Assembly: GCF_000762845.2 (NCBI RefSeq)
Contig: NZ_JRMQ02000001.1
Location: 248,001 to 312,000, forward strand
Reading direction: 5' to 3'
DNA: 64,000 nucleotides
Source: Helicobacter japonicus
GTDB taxonomy: Bacteria > Campylobacterota > Campylobacteria > Campylobacterales > Helicobacteraceae
Positions 45,830 through 53,667 of the stretch are shown piece by piece. A model generated the notes under the pieces. That model was not told the DNA's origin. It did not search any database and saw nothing but the letters and a program-made list of their open reading frames with translations. The translations under genes and the position numbers were made by a program. Numbering within the stretch: position 1 is the first letter of the stretch; every line of letters begins with the position of its first letter.

Positions 45830-46021
45830 TTATTTTTTATCGTATTTTTCTGTTTCTTTATCAAGTTTAGAGTGGTCATCTGCTTTAAGTGTTTTTGATT
45901 CAGTGAGAATAAATTTACATAGTGCGTGATTATCAAGATTCTTTTTTGAATGTTTAGATATATCAAAGTCTTGTTTTTCAAGCTCTTTTGTTTCATTCTT
46001 TAAATATTGTGATACGAACAC
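45830..46021 (-). CDS. Possible small charged ORF, 63 residues
   Basis: A Lys/Glu/Asp-rich reading frame (YLKNETKELEKQDFD, LKADDHSKLDKETEKYDKK) that starts at a GTG without a clear ribosome site. Composition is more protein-like than its overlapping frames, but the lack of a start signal leaves it doubtful; a stop lies seven codons farther upstream. It may be the tail of a decayed gene. No motif recognised. Confidence 0.3.
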   Translation of the reverse strand: MFVSQYLKNETKELEKQDFDISKHSKKNLDNHALCKFILTESKTLKADDHSKLDKETEKYDKK

Positions 46022-46094
46022 TCTAAAATCTTTTATATATTTTTAATAAAGATTCTTATGTTACAATACGCAAAACTATTTTTTAAGGAATCCT

Positions 46095-46424
46095 ATGGAA
46101 TTTAAAGGAAAAAATAATTCTAGTCTTGCTACACCACTTTATGCTAAAGACCTTGATGAAAATTTTTGCATTATTGATATGCGCTATCCCGAAGATTATG
46201 CTCTTTGCCACATTAAAGATTCATATCAACTGAACAATCCCTACGACATCTACGCCCTTATTAAAAAAAATCCAGATAAAAAATATGCCCTTGTGTGCTA
46301 CTCCGGACATATGGCAAGTATTCTAGGCACAGAACTTGTGCAAGAAGGATTAAACAATGTTTATTTTTATGATGATGAATTCTACACACTTGAAGGAGCA
46401 AATATCACGCTTATCACCAAATAA
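46095..46424 (+). CDS. Rhodanese-like sulfurtransferase domain protein
   Basis: A single-domain rhodanese of 109 residues. FCIIDMRYPEDYALCHIKDS is the CH2A-type opening motif, and the active-site loop CYSGHMAS carries the catalytic cysteine with the hydroxyl-rich loop. LEGA near the C-terminus replaces the common GG.W motif. Such small proteins shuttle persulfide sulfur in the cytoplasm. AAGGAATCC precedes the ATG. It is followed by plsY with its own -10 element. Confidence 0.88.
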   Translation: MEFKGKNNSSLATPLYAKDLDENFCIIDMRYPEDYALCHIKDSYQLNNPYDIYALIKKNPDKKYALVCYSGHMASILGTELVQEGLNNVYFYDDEFYTLEGANITLITK

Positions 46425-46427
46425 TGT

Positions 46428-46433
46428 TATAAT
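46428..46433 (+). promoter_or_regulatory. Putative -10 element of plsY
   Basis: TATAAT, 30 bp before the plsY start and just after the rhodanese stop. -35 not recognisable. Confidence 0.45.
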
Positions 46434-46462
46434 TACCGAGTCAATACTCATAAAGGAAAAGA

Positions 46463-47137
46463 ATGGATTTTTTATCAGGTATGCTTTATGTTTTATCAAA
46501 TATTAATGTGATTTTTTATTTCCTTGCCTTTATCATTGGGGGGATTCCATTTGGGTGGCTTTTAGTCAAAATACTCTACAAAGTAGATATTCGACAAATT
46601 GGCTCGGGTAGTATTGGAGCAACTAATGTCTATCGTGCAATAAAAGAAAAAGACGAAAAAAAGGCAAAGATTCTATCCATTCTCACAATTATACTTGATG
46701 CAACAAAGGGCTTAATTATAGTAGCTATCGCTAAAATAATGGGGCTTAGTTATGAAACACAATGGACAATCGCACTCTTAGCCATTATAGGACATTGTTA
46801 CAGCCCATTTTTAGGATTTAAAGGTGGCAAGGGTGTGGCTACTGCGATTGGTTCTGTGATTTTGCTTATCCCCATTGAGGGCATTTGTGGGCTTATCGTG
46901 TGGGGTATTGTGGGCAAAGTCTTTAAAATCTCATCGATTTCCTCACTCGTGGGTGTGCTAAGCGGTATCGTGCTCACTTTTGTTATCCCCTATATTTTAC
47001 CATTGCCAGATAATATTTCAATTGTCGCACAGATTCATACGCACACGCCTGTGGTGCTTATTGGGCTATTTATCATCTATACGCACATTCCTAATATCAA
47101 GCGACTTTTAAGCGGACAAGAAGGTAAAGTGCTGTGA
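46463..47137 (+). CDS. plsY: Glycerol-3-phosphate acyltransferase
   Basis: Acyl-phosphate dependent enzyme that makes lysophosphatidic acid. Integral membrane protein of 224 residues with five hydrophobic segments. Motifs are complete: IPFGWLL, IRQIGSGSIGATNVYRA (motif 1, acyl-phosphate region), GHCYSPFLGFKGGKGVATAIG (motif 2, glycerol-3-phosphate). AAGGAAAAG lies before the ATG. The stop overlaps the folB start by four bases (GTGA), so translation is coupled. Confidence 0.95.
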   Translation: MDFLSGMLYVLSNINVIFYFLAFIIGGIPFGWLLVKILYKVDIRQIGSGSIGATNVYRAIKEKDEKKAKILSILTIILDATKGLIIVAIAKIMGLSYETQWTIALLAIIGHCYSPFLGFKGGKGVATAIGSVILLIPIEGICGLIVWGIVGKVFKISSISSLVGVLSGIVLTFVIPYILPLPDNISIVAQIHTHTPVVLIGLFIIYTHIPNIKRLLSGQEGKVL

Positions 47138-47478
47138 GAGAATCTATCTCTCTGCACATTGAGAATCTCGCTATTAAAGCTATTATAGGCGTATTACCAG
47201 AAGAGCGATTAAAAGCACAAAACATCATCGTAGAAGCACATATTACTTATGAATATGATAACACACACGATTACCTCAACTATGCACATATTTGTGAATA
47301 TATCACTCAATGCCTACAAAATGGCACATATGAACTTTTAGAATCCGCCCTTACAGACATAGCAAATAAGCTTAAAAAGCATTTTGCGTGTATCACACAT
47401 CTTACGCTTTGTATCAAAAAACCTGATATTCTCGCTCCTTGTGTAGTTGGTGCAAGTATTTCACGCGAATTTACTTAG
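47134..47478 (+). CDS. folB: Dihydroneopterin aldolase
   Basis: Folate biosynthesis enzyme, 114 residues. The start is a GTG overlapping the plsY stop. SLHIENLAIKAIIGVLPEERLKAQ matches the FolB opening with the substrate-binding GVxPxER; the glutamate and YELLESAL region carries the catalytic lysine/tyrosine pattern of the T-fold, and IKKPD near the end is typical. A perfect 11-bp hairpin covers its stop codon. Pairing with plsY is as I recall for H. pylori. Confidence 0.85.
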   Translation: MRESISLHIENLAIKAIIGVLPEERLKAQNIIVEAHITYEYDNTHDYLNYAHICEYITQCLQNGTYELLESALTDIANKLKKHFACITHLTLCIKKPDILAPCVVGASISREFT

Positions 47479-47503
47479 ATTCTATCCTATACAGAATCTA
47501 AGT
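47473..47503. terminator. Bidirectional hairpin between folB and the MBL gene
   Basis: Perfect 11-bp stem ACTTAGATTCT / AGAATCTAAGT with a 9-nt loop. It covers the folB stop and the last codons of the convergent MBL-fold gene. No strong U-run, but placement in a 19-bp convergent gap favours a shared terminator. Confidence 0.55.
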
Positions 47504-48538
47504 AGTCTGCTCCCACCAACGCGTAGTGCTAATATCTTCCCAAAGTGGCAAAATTTCACCAATACGAGGTGTCAAAAGCAAAAATGGGTAATCTTTTTTT
47601 TCCAAATCATAGAGTGCGCAAAGAGATTCTAAGGGTTGTGCAAAATGATGAGGAGCAAGAGCAAACTTGCTATTATGAATAGGCATAAGCCTCTTGCATC
47701 TTATATCAATGGCAGCTTGTAGGGTTTGATGAGGAAAGAGATGATTCTGCGCCCAGCGCATATTGTATTGTCCATTTTCAATAAAGGCAAAATCCATATT
47801 CTGAAACTGCTCTCCAATCACTCTAAAATGTCCGCCATAACCACTATCACCGCTACAAAAAATATTTTTATATCCATTTCTTTCATCTCCACCTTGCACG
47901 ACAAAACACGCCCATAAGCTTGTATTTTTATCAAAAAATGAACGTGCAGAATAATGTTTGCTTGGCAAACAATGAATCTTGAGATACTCAAAGCTAATAT
48001 TTTCACCCCAATCTAGCTCCACAATATGATGAGAGCACATACCCCATTTACGCAATATCTTGCCTATGCCAAGTGGAACAATAATACATTTTATTTTATC
48101 CTTGAGAGCAAGAATACTTGCCTTACTCAAATGGTCGTAGTGATTATGAGTGATAATAAGATAATCAATACTGCCAAAATCACCTGCACTAAAAATATCA
48201 GCCCCATTAAATGCGCGAAACATATATGGCAGGGGTGAAGCATTGTCCCCAATTAGTGGGTCAAAAAGTATGCTTTTGCCATTAAGCCATAGCATATATG
48301 AAGAATGTCCAAACCACACAAAGCTATCTTGTGTAGGTATATTGCAAATATTACTTTTTATACTTGGTATAACAATATCTTTATGAGGGAGAAAAGATTC
48401 AAGCAAAAATCGTAGTATAGAATCTTCATAATGACTATAAGATTCTCTAATGCACTGCTCCTTAACACTATAATCCTTGCTCAAATCTATCGGGTTTGCT
48501 ATATTATGATTTTTAACTTTATGAGATATTTTTGACAT
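47498..48538 (-). CDS. MBL-fold metal-dependent hydrolase (NAPE-PLD / UlaG-like)
   Basis: A 346-residue cytoplasmic metallo-beta-lactamase-fold protein. WFGHSSYMLWLNGKSILFDP and IITHNHYDHLS (HxHxDH) supply the two-metal site; further residues are in CSGDSGYGGHF and PIHNSKFALAPH. The order resembles the branch with NAPE-phospholipase D and L-ascorbate-6-phosphate lactonase, so it may act on a phosphodiester or lactone; substrate cannot be told. No signal peptide. It is convergent with folB and divergent from the cytochrome gene, with a 100-bp region between starts that may hold both promoters. Confidence 0.82.
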   Translation of the reverse strand: MSKISHKVKNHNIANPIDLSKDYSVKEQCIRESYSHYEDSILRFLLESFLPHKDIVIPSIKSNICNIPTQDSFVWFGHSSYMLWLNGKSILFDPLIGDNASPLPYMFRAFNGADIFSAGDFGSIDYLIITHNHYDHLSKASILALKDKIKCIIVPLGIGKILRKWGMCSHHIVELDWGENISFEYLKIHCLPSKHYSARSFFDKNTSLWACFVVQGGDERNGYKNIFCSGDSGYGGHFRVIGEQFQNMDFAFIENGQYNMRWAQNHLFPHQTLQAAIDIRCKRLMPIHNSKFALAPHHFAQPLESLCALYDLEKKDYPFLLLTPRIGEILPLWEDISTTRWWEQTT

Positions 48539-48657
48539 AGATTCCTCTTACGCATTATATTTAATGTGATTATATCAAGTTTAAACCAAGCGCATAAATA
48601 CATAAGGCTTCTATCAAAAGCGTTATATTATAAAAAGATGAATGCTCGTATATTACA

Positions 48658-48718
48658 CTATTCAAGCTATTTTTAAGCTGTTTTATTTTTATAATTTCAT
48701 TGCTATTCAAGCTATTTT
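48658..48718. repeat. Two 16-bp direct repeats upstream of the cytochrome gene
   Basis: CTATTCAAGCTATTTT at 48658-48673 and again at 48703-48718, 45 bp apart in the leader of the cytochrome/reductase pair. The second copy is 6 bp before the ribosome site, so a bound protein could block transcription or ribosome access. Confidence 0.65.
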
Positions 48719-48734
48719 GCTATTAAGGAGGAAT

Positions 48735-49328
48735 ATGAAAATGTTTGCGAAAATAATTTCGCTTATGGCGTTAGCATTTGTATGCACACAAGCAGGTGAA
48801 ATGCTCTACGCTTCTAAGGTCAAATCGCTCTATAAAGGGGGTGATGATAAAGTTGTAGGTAGGCTTTTGCCAACAGCCAAAGTTGAGGTGCTAGAGCGCA
48901 AGGATAATAAAGTGCTTTTGCGTATCAAAGGATATACGCAAGTAGGTTCTCAAGTAGCCTTATATTTTGCACCCAATCGGCGGATTCTTAATGCTGGATT
49001 TTCTAAAAATGCTGGAGTGGCTTTTAAAAATATAGAAACTTTTAAGGAAAGCGAAACAAAGCAAGAATGGGAACTTGCTAGTGTAGATTTATGGAGTGAT
49101 GATAAAGATTTAGTTCAAAGTGTTGAACCGCTTTTTAAAGAAGCACAAGAACTTTTTGCAAACTGCTCTATTTGCCACGCCTTACACCCACCAAAAGAAT
49201 TCAGCGCAAATGCGTGGCCAAGTGTTGTAAAATCAATGAAAAGTCGTGTTGGGTATGATAGCAATCAAGAATATTTAGTATCCCAATACCTCCAAAAAAA
49301 TGCCAAAGATATGCCAAAGGAGAAATAA
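48735..49328 (+). CDS. Periplasmic monohaem c-type cytochrome, electron donor to the adjacent reductase
   Basis: A 197-residue exported protein: signal peptide (MKMFAKIISLMALAFVCTQA), an SH3-like beta region (YASKVKSLYKGGDD... VLERKDNKVLLRIKG) and one haem c motif CSICH about 140 residues in. AAGGAGG precedes the ATG; a longer upstream frame lacks a ribosome site. The stop and the start of the reductase overlap by one base (TAATG). From memory Campylobacter has a similar two-gene unit in which the cytochrome feeds a TMAO/DMSO reductase. The N-terminal beta domain may bind the enzyme. Confidence 0.82.
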   Translation: MKMFAKIISLMALAFVCTQAGEMLYASKVKSLYKGGDDKVVGRLLPTAKVEVLERKDNKVLLRIKGYTQVGSQVALYFAPNRRILNAGFSKNAGVAFKNIETFKESETKQEWELASVDLWSDDKDLVQSVEPLFKEAQELFANCSICHALHPPKEFSANAWPSVVKSMKSRVGYDSNQEYLVSQYLQKNAKDMPKEK

Positions 49329-51814
49329 TGAATATGCTTAGTAGAAGACAAGTGCTCCAAGCGATGGGGAAAGGTTTAGCAATATTTGCCCTTGTGCCTT
49401 TTGTAGGTTGTGATAACGAAAGCAAAAAAGCAGTTATAGAATCTGGTGTGAAAAGCTTTAGTGAAAATCTTGTGTTTGATGGAGAAGTGATTACAGGCGC
49501 ACATTGGGGAGTTCTTAAGGCTAAAATTAAAGATGGCAAAGTTGTTTCAAGCTCAAATGCGCTAAAAAACTCTGTGTCTAATCCGCTTCACAGCACAATT
49601 CCTGATTTGATTTATGCGCCTACACGTGTTAAATATCCTATGGTGAGAAAATCTTACCTTGAGAATCCTGCAAATCCAAAACCTGAATTGCGTGGTAGCG
49701 ATGAGTGGGTAAAAGTGAGTTATGAAGATGCGATTAAGCTTATTGCTAAGGAGCTTAAAGCTACTTATAAGCAAAAGGGTAAAGAGGGTGTCTTTGCTGG
49801 AAGCTATGGCTGGAAAAGTAGCGGTAACTTGCATAATGCTAGAATCTTATTGCAACGCTTTATGGGTATGGCAGGTGGCTATGTGGGTGTAAGTGGGGAT
49901 TATTCTACCGGTGCTTCACAAGTTATTATGCCTTATGTAGTGGGAAGTATTGAAGTATATGAGCAACAAACTTCTTTTTCTTCTGTGCTTAACAATACAC
50001 AAGTGATTGTTATTTGGGGTGCTGACCCTATGATAACTTTACGCAATGCTTGGACACTTAATGAGGGCACAGGGCTTGACTTTTTTGAACAACTCAAAAA
50101 ATCTGGCAAACATATCATTAGTATCGACCCAGTGCGAAATATGAGTTGTGATTATTTGGGTGCAGAGTGGATTGCTCCATTACCAAACACTGATGTCGCA
50201 CTAATGCTTGGCATAATGCACACTATGCTTAAAACTAACCAATATGATAAGGGATTCTTAGAAGATTACACAACAGGATTTGAACAATTCAAATCTTATC
50301 TTTTAGGTGAGAGTGATGGCATAGCAAAAGATGCTACTTGGGCTTCTAAAATCTGTGGTATCCCTGCTCAAAAAATAGAATCTTTAGCAAAATTATTCTT
50401 CACAAATCGCACGATGCTAATGTCAGGCTGGGGAATGCAACGCGCTCATCACGGCGAACAAACTCATTGGGCTTTAGTAACCCTAGCGTGTATGATAGGA
50501 CAAATTGGCTTACCCGGAGGAGGCTTTGGGCTATCGTATCATTACAGCAATGGTGGCTCTCCCACAGCAACTGCTCCTGTGGTTGGTGGTATTAATCTCG
50601 GTAATGCTGAAAGTGGTGGTGCAGAATGGCTTATGCAAGGAAGTGCGCATAACTTCCCACTTGCTCGCATTTCTGATGCGCTTCTCAATCCAGGTAAAAC
50701 TATCCAACACAATGGAAAAAATATCACCTACACAGATATTGATTTTATTTATTGGGCTGGAGGCAATCCGCTCGTGCATCATCAAGATACAAACACATTT
50801 ATCAAAGCGTGGCGAAAACCTCGCACAATCGTTGTAAATGAGATTTATTGGACACCTACTGCACGCCTTGCCGACATTGTCCTACCCATTACTACAAGTT
50901 ATGAACGCAACGATATTTCAATGAGTGGCGATTACTCAAACTTGCATATTGTGCCAATGAAACAGCTCGTAGAAAAACAATTTGAATCTGTTGATGATTA
51001 CAAAGTGTTTTGCGATTTGGCAAAGGAATTTGGCATTTATGATAAATTTAGCGAAGGTAAAAGCGAAATGCAATGGTTAAAAGAATTTTATGACCAAGCA
51101 TTAAAACAAGCGCAAGGGCTTATGGTTACAATGCCTGATTTTGAAAGTTTTTGGGAAGCAAATGAACCATTGAAGTTTGAGATTCCAAGTGAATCTGAAG
51201 AGTTTGTGCGTTATGCAGAATTCCGCGAAGACCCTATTCTCAATCCACTCGGCACAGATTCAGGATTAATTGAAATATATTCTCAAAAAATTGCAAGTTA
51301 TAATTATGCAGATTGTCCTCCGCACCCAACTTGGCTTGAGCCTATTGAATGGCTAGGTATGGAGAATAAACCTGCAGAATTTGCACTTATCACTTCTCAC
51401 CCTGCATTACGTTTGCACTCTCAATGTGCAAACACCTCATTGCGAAAAGATTATGCGATTGCCGATAAAGAACCCATTTGGATAAATACCAAAGACGCAG
51501 CAAACAAGGGAATTAAAACCGGAGATGTGGTCAAGGTAAGCAATAAACGCGGTTCTGTCCTCGCAGGTGCTTTCGTAACAGATGCAATTAAGCAAGGTGT
51601 AGTGAGATTATGTGAAGGAGCGTGGTATGACCCTGAAGTCAAAGGACAAATTGGTAGCACTTGTAAAAATGGTTCGGCAAATGTGCTAACCATTGACTTG
51701 CCCACTTCTCCTCTTGCAAATGGCAATATTGCTCATACAGGACTTGTCAATATTGAGAAATTTAGTGGCGAATTAAAAGATGTGTGTGTCTTTGAAGCCC
51801 CACAAGGCGCATAA
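49328..51814 (+). CDS. Tat-exported molybdopterin reductase (TorA/DorA/BisC-type)
   Basis: 828-residue periplasmic oxidoreductase of the DMSO reductase family, probably reducing S- or N-oxides as respiratory acceptors. A twin-arginine signal (SRRQVLQAMGKG) precedes the mature chain. There is no N-terminal Fe-S cysteine cluster, as in TorA/DorA. Molybdopterin-binding motifs include AGSYGWKSSG, GVSGDYSTGASQ, VIWGADPM and GGGFGLSYHYSNGG; the serine in GDYSTG would be the molybdenum ligand in this subclass. ITSHPALRLHSQ and the C-terminal GDVVKVSNKRG close the fold. Directly after its cytochrome. Exact substrate cannot be decided. ModABC in this window would supply the metal. Confidence 0.9.
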   Translation: MNMLSRRQVLQAMGKGLAIFALVPFVGCDNESKKAVIESGVKSFSENLVFDGEVITGAHWGVLKAKIKDGKVVSSSNALKNSVSNPLHSTIPDLIYAPTRVKYPMVRKSYLENPANPKPELRGSDEWVKVSYEDAIKLIAKELKATYKQKGKEGVFAGSYGWKSSGNLHNARILLQRFMGMAGGYVGVSGDYSTGASQVIMPYVVGSIEVYEQQTSFSSVLNNTQVIVIWGADPMITLRNAWTLNEGTGLDFFEQLKKSGKHIISIDPVRNMSCDYLGAEWIAPLPNTDVALMLGIMHTMLKTNQYDKGFLEDYTTGFEQFKSYLLGESDGIAKDATWASKICGIPAQKIESLAKLFFTNRTMLMSGWGMQRAHHGEQTHWALVTLACMIGQIGLPGGGFGLSYHYSNGGSPTATAPVVGGINLGNAESGGAEWLMQGSAHNFPLARISDALLNPGKTIQHNGKNITYTDIDFIYWAGGNPLVHHQDTNTFIKAWRKPRTIVVNEIYWTPTARLADIVLPITTSYERNDISMSGDYSNLHIVPMKQLVEKQFESVDDYKVFCDLAKEFGIYDKFSEGKSEMQWLKEFYDQALKQAQGLMVTMPDFESFWEANEPLKFEIPSESEEFVRYAEFREDPILNPLGTDSGLIEIYSQKIASYNYADCPPHPTWLEPIEWLGMENKPAEFALITSHPALRLHSQCANTSLRKDYAIADKEPIWINTKDAANKGIKTGDVVKVSNKRGSVLAGAFVTDAIKQGVVRLCEGAWYDPEVKGQIGSTCKNGSANVLTIDLPTSPLANGNIAHTGLVNIEKFSGELKDVCVFEAPQGA

Positions 51815-51842
51815 ACATCATTTATAAATTCTTTATTTCCTT

Positions 51843-51872
51843 ATATTCCTACTCTTCAAAGGGTAGGAATAT
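51843..51872 (+). terminator. Terminator after the molybdoreductase
   Basis: Perfect 10-bp stem ATATTCCTAC / GTAGGAATAT with a 10-nt loop, followed by CTTTGTTTTTC. Good Rho-independent terminator 28 bp after the reductase stop. Confidence 0.75.
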
Positions 51873-51942
51873 CTTTGTTTTTCTTCTTGTAATACTCAAT
51901 CATTTATTTATCGTGGAATACTTACATAAACTTAATTTAAAG

Positions 51943-52188
51943 CTACAAACCTTCAAAGAAACTTTGTATATTCACTTCTAAAGCTTGAGCGATTTTAAGC
52001 AAATGCTCTATATTAAAATGCTGCCTTTTGTGGTAGATTTCAGCACAAGATACAACGCTGACTGATTTATGCCCTATGGCTAAGGAGAGTTCAAGCTGTG
52101 TCAAGCCCCTTAACTCCCTTGCTTTTTTGACATTTAAGCCTATGATTCTATACGCATTGTCTATATATTTATCTTGTATTTTTTTCAT
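51943..52188 (-). CDS. XRE-family repressor of the divergent cassette
   Basis: An 81-residue regulator that is nearly all HTH: IGLNVKKARELRGLTQLELSLAIGHKSVSVVSCAE, with QLELSLAIG and KSVSVVSCAE as the two helices, then HLLKIAQALEVNIQSFF, the typical fifth helix. It is transcribed away from the cysteine-cluster gene, and two 14-bp palindromes lie between, one only 8 bp upstream of its ATG. I infer that it represses both itself and the operon. No good ribosome site is visible, which may keep its level low. Small XRE proteins of this type accompany toxin, phage and restriction cassettes. Confidence 0.75.
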   Translation of the reverse strand: MKKIQDKYIDNAYRIIGLNVKKARELRGLTQLELSLAIGHKSVSVVSCAEIYHKRQHFNIEHLLKIAQALEVNIQSFFEGL

Positions 52189-52195
52189 TTTTTAA

Positions 52196-52209
52196 CTTGT
52201 TATAATAAG
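52196..52209. promoter_or_regulatory. Operator 1 (near-perfect palindrome)
   Basis: CTTGTTATAATAAG, one mismatch from the perfect palindrome at 52248. It lies 8 bp upstream of the XRE start and would cover that gene's promoter. Confidence 0.65.
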
Positions 52210-52230
52210 GTAAGTTTTATTTTAATTTGA

Positions 52231-52236
52231 TAGAAT
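52231..52236 (+). promoter_or_regulatory. Putative -10 of the cassette operon
   Basis: TAGAAT between the two operators, 60 bp before the first gene of the operon. A repressor on operator 2 would sit directly downstream of it. Confidence 0.35.
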
Positions 52237-52247
52237 GTGTTTATCAA

Positions 52248-52261
52248 CTTGTTATAACAAG
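52248..52261. promoter_or_regulatory. Operator 2 (perfect palindrome)
   Basis: CTTGTTATAACAAG is its own reverse complement. The surrounding AACTTGTTATAA.AAGGT is shared with operator 1, 52 bp away, about five helical turns. It is 30 bp before the cysteine-cluster gene. Confidence 0.75.
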
Positions 52262-52290
52262 GTGATAAATTAAAAGAGGACAAATAAATT

Positions 52291-52566
52291 TTGATAACAA
52301 ATAGTTTTCCTTGCACAAATTGTGGTGTGTGTTGTAAAAATATTGGCGGTATTAAAGAGCTAAAATCTTTTGATTTAGGCAATGGAATCTGTAAATATTT
52401 AGACATTCAAAACAATTTATGCAGGATTTATCAGAATCGTCCAGACATTTGTAGGGTTGATGTGATGTTTGAAAGAGTATATTTTAAGCATTGCACCAAA
52501 GAGGCATTCTATAAGATCAATATGCAATCTTGCAAAATATTGCAAGAAAAAGAGCGTATAGATTAG
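52291..52566 (+). CDS. YkgJ-family cysteine-cluster protein
   Basis: A 91-residue protein with CTNCGVCCKN at 8-17, then CKYLDIQNNLCRIYQNRPDICR and two later cysteines (KHC, QSC), the metal-binding pattern of YkgJ/CxxCxxCC proteins, which probably hold zinc or an iron-sulfur cluster. The likely start is TTG at 52291, since AAAGAGGA is 10 nt upstream and no ATG is closer. First gene after operator 2. YkgJ proteins are common and of unsettled role, so presence in this cassette may indicate metal handling or chance neighbour. A hairpin (52573-52591) follows. Confidence 0.75.
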   Translation: MITNSFPCTNCGVCCKNIGGIKELKSFDLGNGICKYLDIQNNLCRIYQNRPDICRVDVMFERVYFKHCTKEAFYKINMQSCKILQEKERID

Positions 52567-52572
52567 AAATGT

Positions 52573-52591
52573 AGAATCCTGTTTGGATTCT
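52573..52591 (+). terminator. Short hairpin inside the cassette
   Basis: AGAATCC / GGATTCT stem of 7 bp with a TGTTT loop, 7 bp after the YkgJ-like gene. Followed by TTAAATAAAA, so it is a weak terminator or an attenuator that lowers expression of the next gene. Confidence 0.4.
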
Positions 52592-52624
52592 TAAATAAAA
52601 AATAAAAACTTATAAGGAGGCAAT

Positions 52625-53644
52625 ATGCCATTACCATTGATACCTATTGCAGTAGCAGGAGGGACTTTATTAAGCGTTATATTTGCAGGAAAAAAGGGAA
52701 AAGAGGCTTACGACAATTACAAAAAAGCTGGAGAGTTAGTCAATCAAGCGACAGAAAACTATAATAAAGCCGAAAGCGCACTCAAAAAGGCGCAAGAAAA
52801 TGTTGCAGATGAGTTTGATGAACTAGGATTTCTACAAAAATCCATCATTGAAAATAGCCTTGAGCGATATAAGAATCTTATAGACCAACTAGATATTAAA
52901 GATTCTAAGGAACTTCAAGAAATCATCGGAAAAGAAACTATTGAGAATATCGCACAAATAGAACAAGTCATCACAGCCTTAAAATCCGCATTAAGCGGAA
53001 TCGTAGCTGGTGGATTCGCTGGAAGTATGGCTGGGTTTGGTGCAGTAGGTGGAGTGGGACTGCTCGCGACTGCTGGGACAGGCACAGCGATTAGCACACT
53101 CTCTGGTGCCGCTGCGACAAATGCAACTCTAGCGTGGCTAGGCGGCGGGACACTCGCAAGTGGTGGGCTAGGTATTGCTGGGGGAATGTGGGTGCTAGGT
53201 GGAATCGTAGCCGCGCCTCTTGTGGCGATTACTAGCATTGTGATTGCAATGTTTTCAGAAGGCAAATTAAATGATGCACGTGCCTATTCGGATTCCTTTA
53301 AAGCACTTGTAGAAGCAGTAAAAGGTGAGCAATTATCTTGGAAAGAGATGATGAGCAAAATTAAAGAAAAGGCAAAAATACTTCAAGAAACAGATGTTTC
53401 TTTGAAGTCTCAAATAGACAAGGTTTTTACTGCCTTTGTGCAAAAAGGTAATAGCGTAAGCAAATGGGAAACAAAAGAGCAAGAAAATCTAAAATCAATG
53501 ATGAATCTTGCAGACATAATTGTCAATACCATTAATGCGCCCCTAATGAACGATGAAGACCCATTAACGCAAAAGATAATGGCACACCAAGCAAAAAGCA
53601 AGAAGTTGATTGAAGAAATCAACGAAAAATGGGGAGAGAAATAA
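52625..53644 (+). CDS. Glycine-zipper membrane protein, unnamed family
   Basis: A 339-residue protein. An N-terminal hydrophobic stretch (about 5-22) is followed by a charged coiled-coil-like region (25-115), then a Gly/Ala-rich hydrophobic core (121-210) of two or three segments with GxxxG-type packing (GGFAGSMAGFGAVGG, LAWLGGGTLASGG, GGMWVLGGIVA). The C-terminal 130 residues are charged helices. I think I have seen the core pattern in bacterial proteins of unknown function, but cannot name it. Such zipper sequences build pores or oligomers in membranes. AAGGAGG precedes the ATG. Middle gene of the cassette. A pore-forming effector is possible. Confidence 0.7.
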   Translation: MPLPLIPIAVAGGTLLSVIFAGKKGKEAYDNYKKAGELVNQATENYNKAESALKKAQENVADEFDELGFLQKSIIENSLERYKNLIDQLDIKDSKELQEIIGKETIENIAQIEQVITALKSALSGIVAGGFAGSMAGFGAVGGVGLLATAGTGTAISTLSGAAATNATLAWLGGGTLASGGLGIAGGMWVLGGIVAAPLVAITSIVIAMFSEGKLNDARAYSDSFKALVEAVKGEQLSWKEMMSKIKEKAKILQETDVSLKSQIDKVFTAFVQKGNSVSKWETKEQENLKSMMNLADIIVNTINAPLMNDEDPLTQKIMAHQAKSKKLIEEINEKWGEK

Positions 53645-53667
53645 AAGTCAAAATTTAAGGAATGAGA

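Noticed and set aside
45751-45996. 81-codon minus-strand frame
   Set aside because: It overlaps the long hairpin and is in a different frame from the more protein-like 63-residue ORF; composition (I, N, K, L only) is typical of random AT-rich DNA.
48623-48633. TTATA-T-TATAA palindrome upstream of the cytochrome as a second ModE box
   Set aside because: The half-sites are five bases with one base between them, not TATATA half-sites with six; likely a chance AT palindrome.
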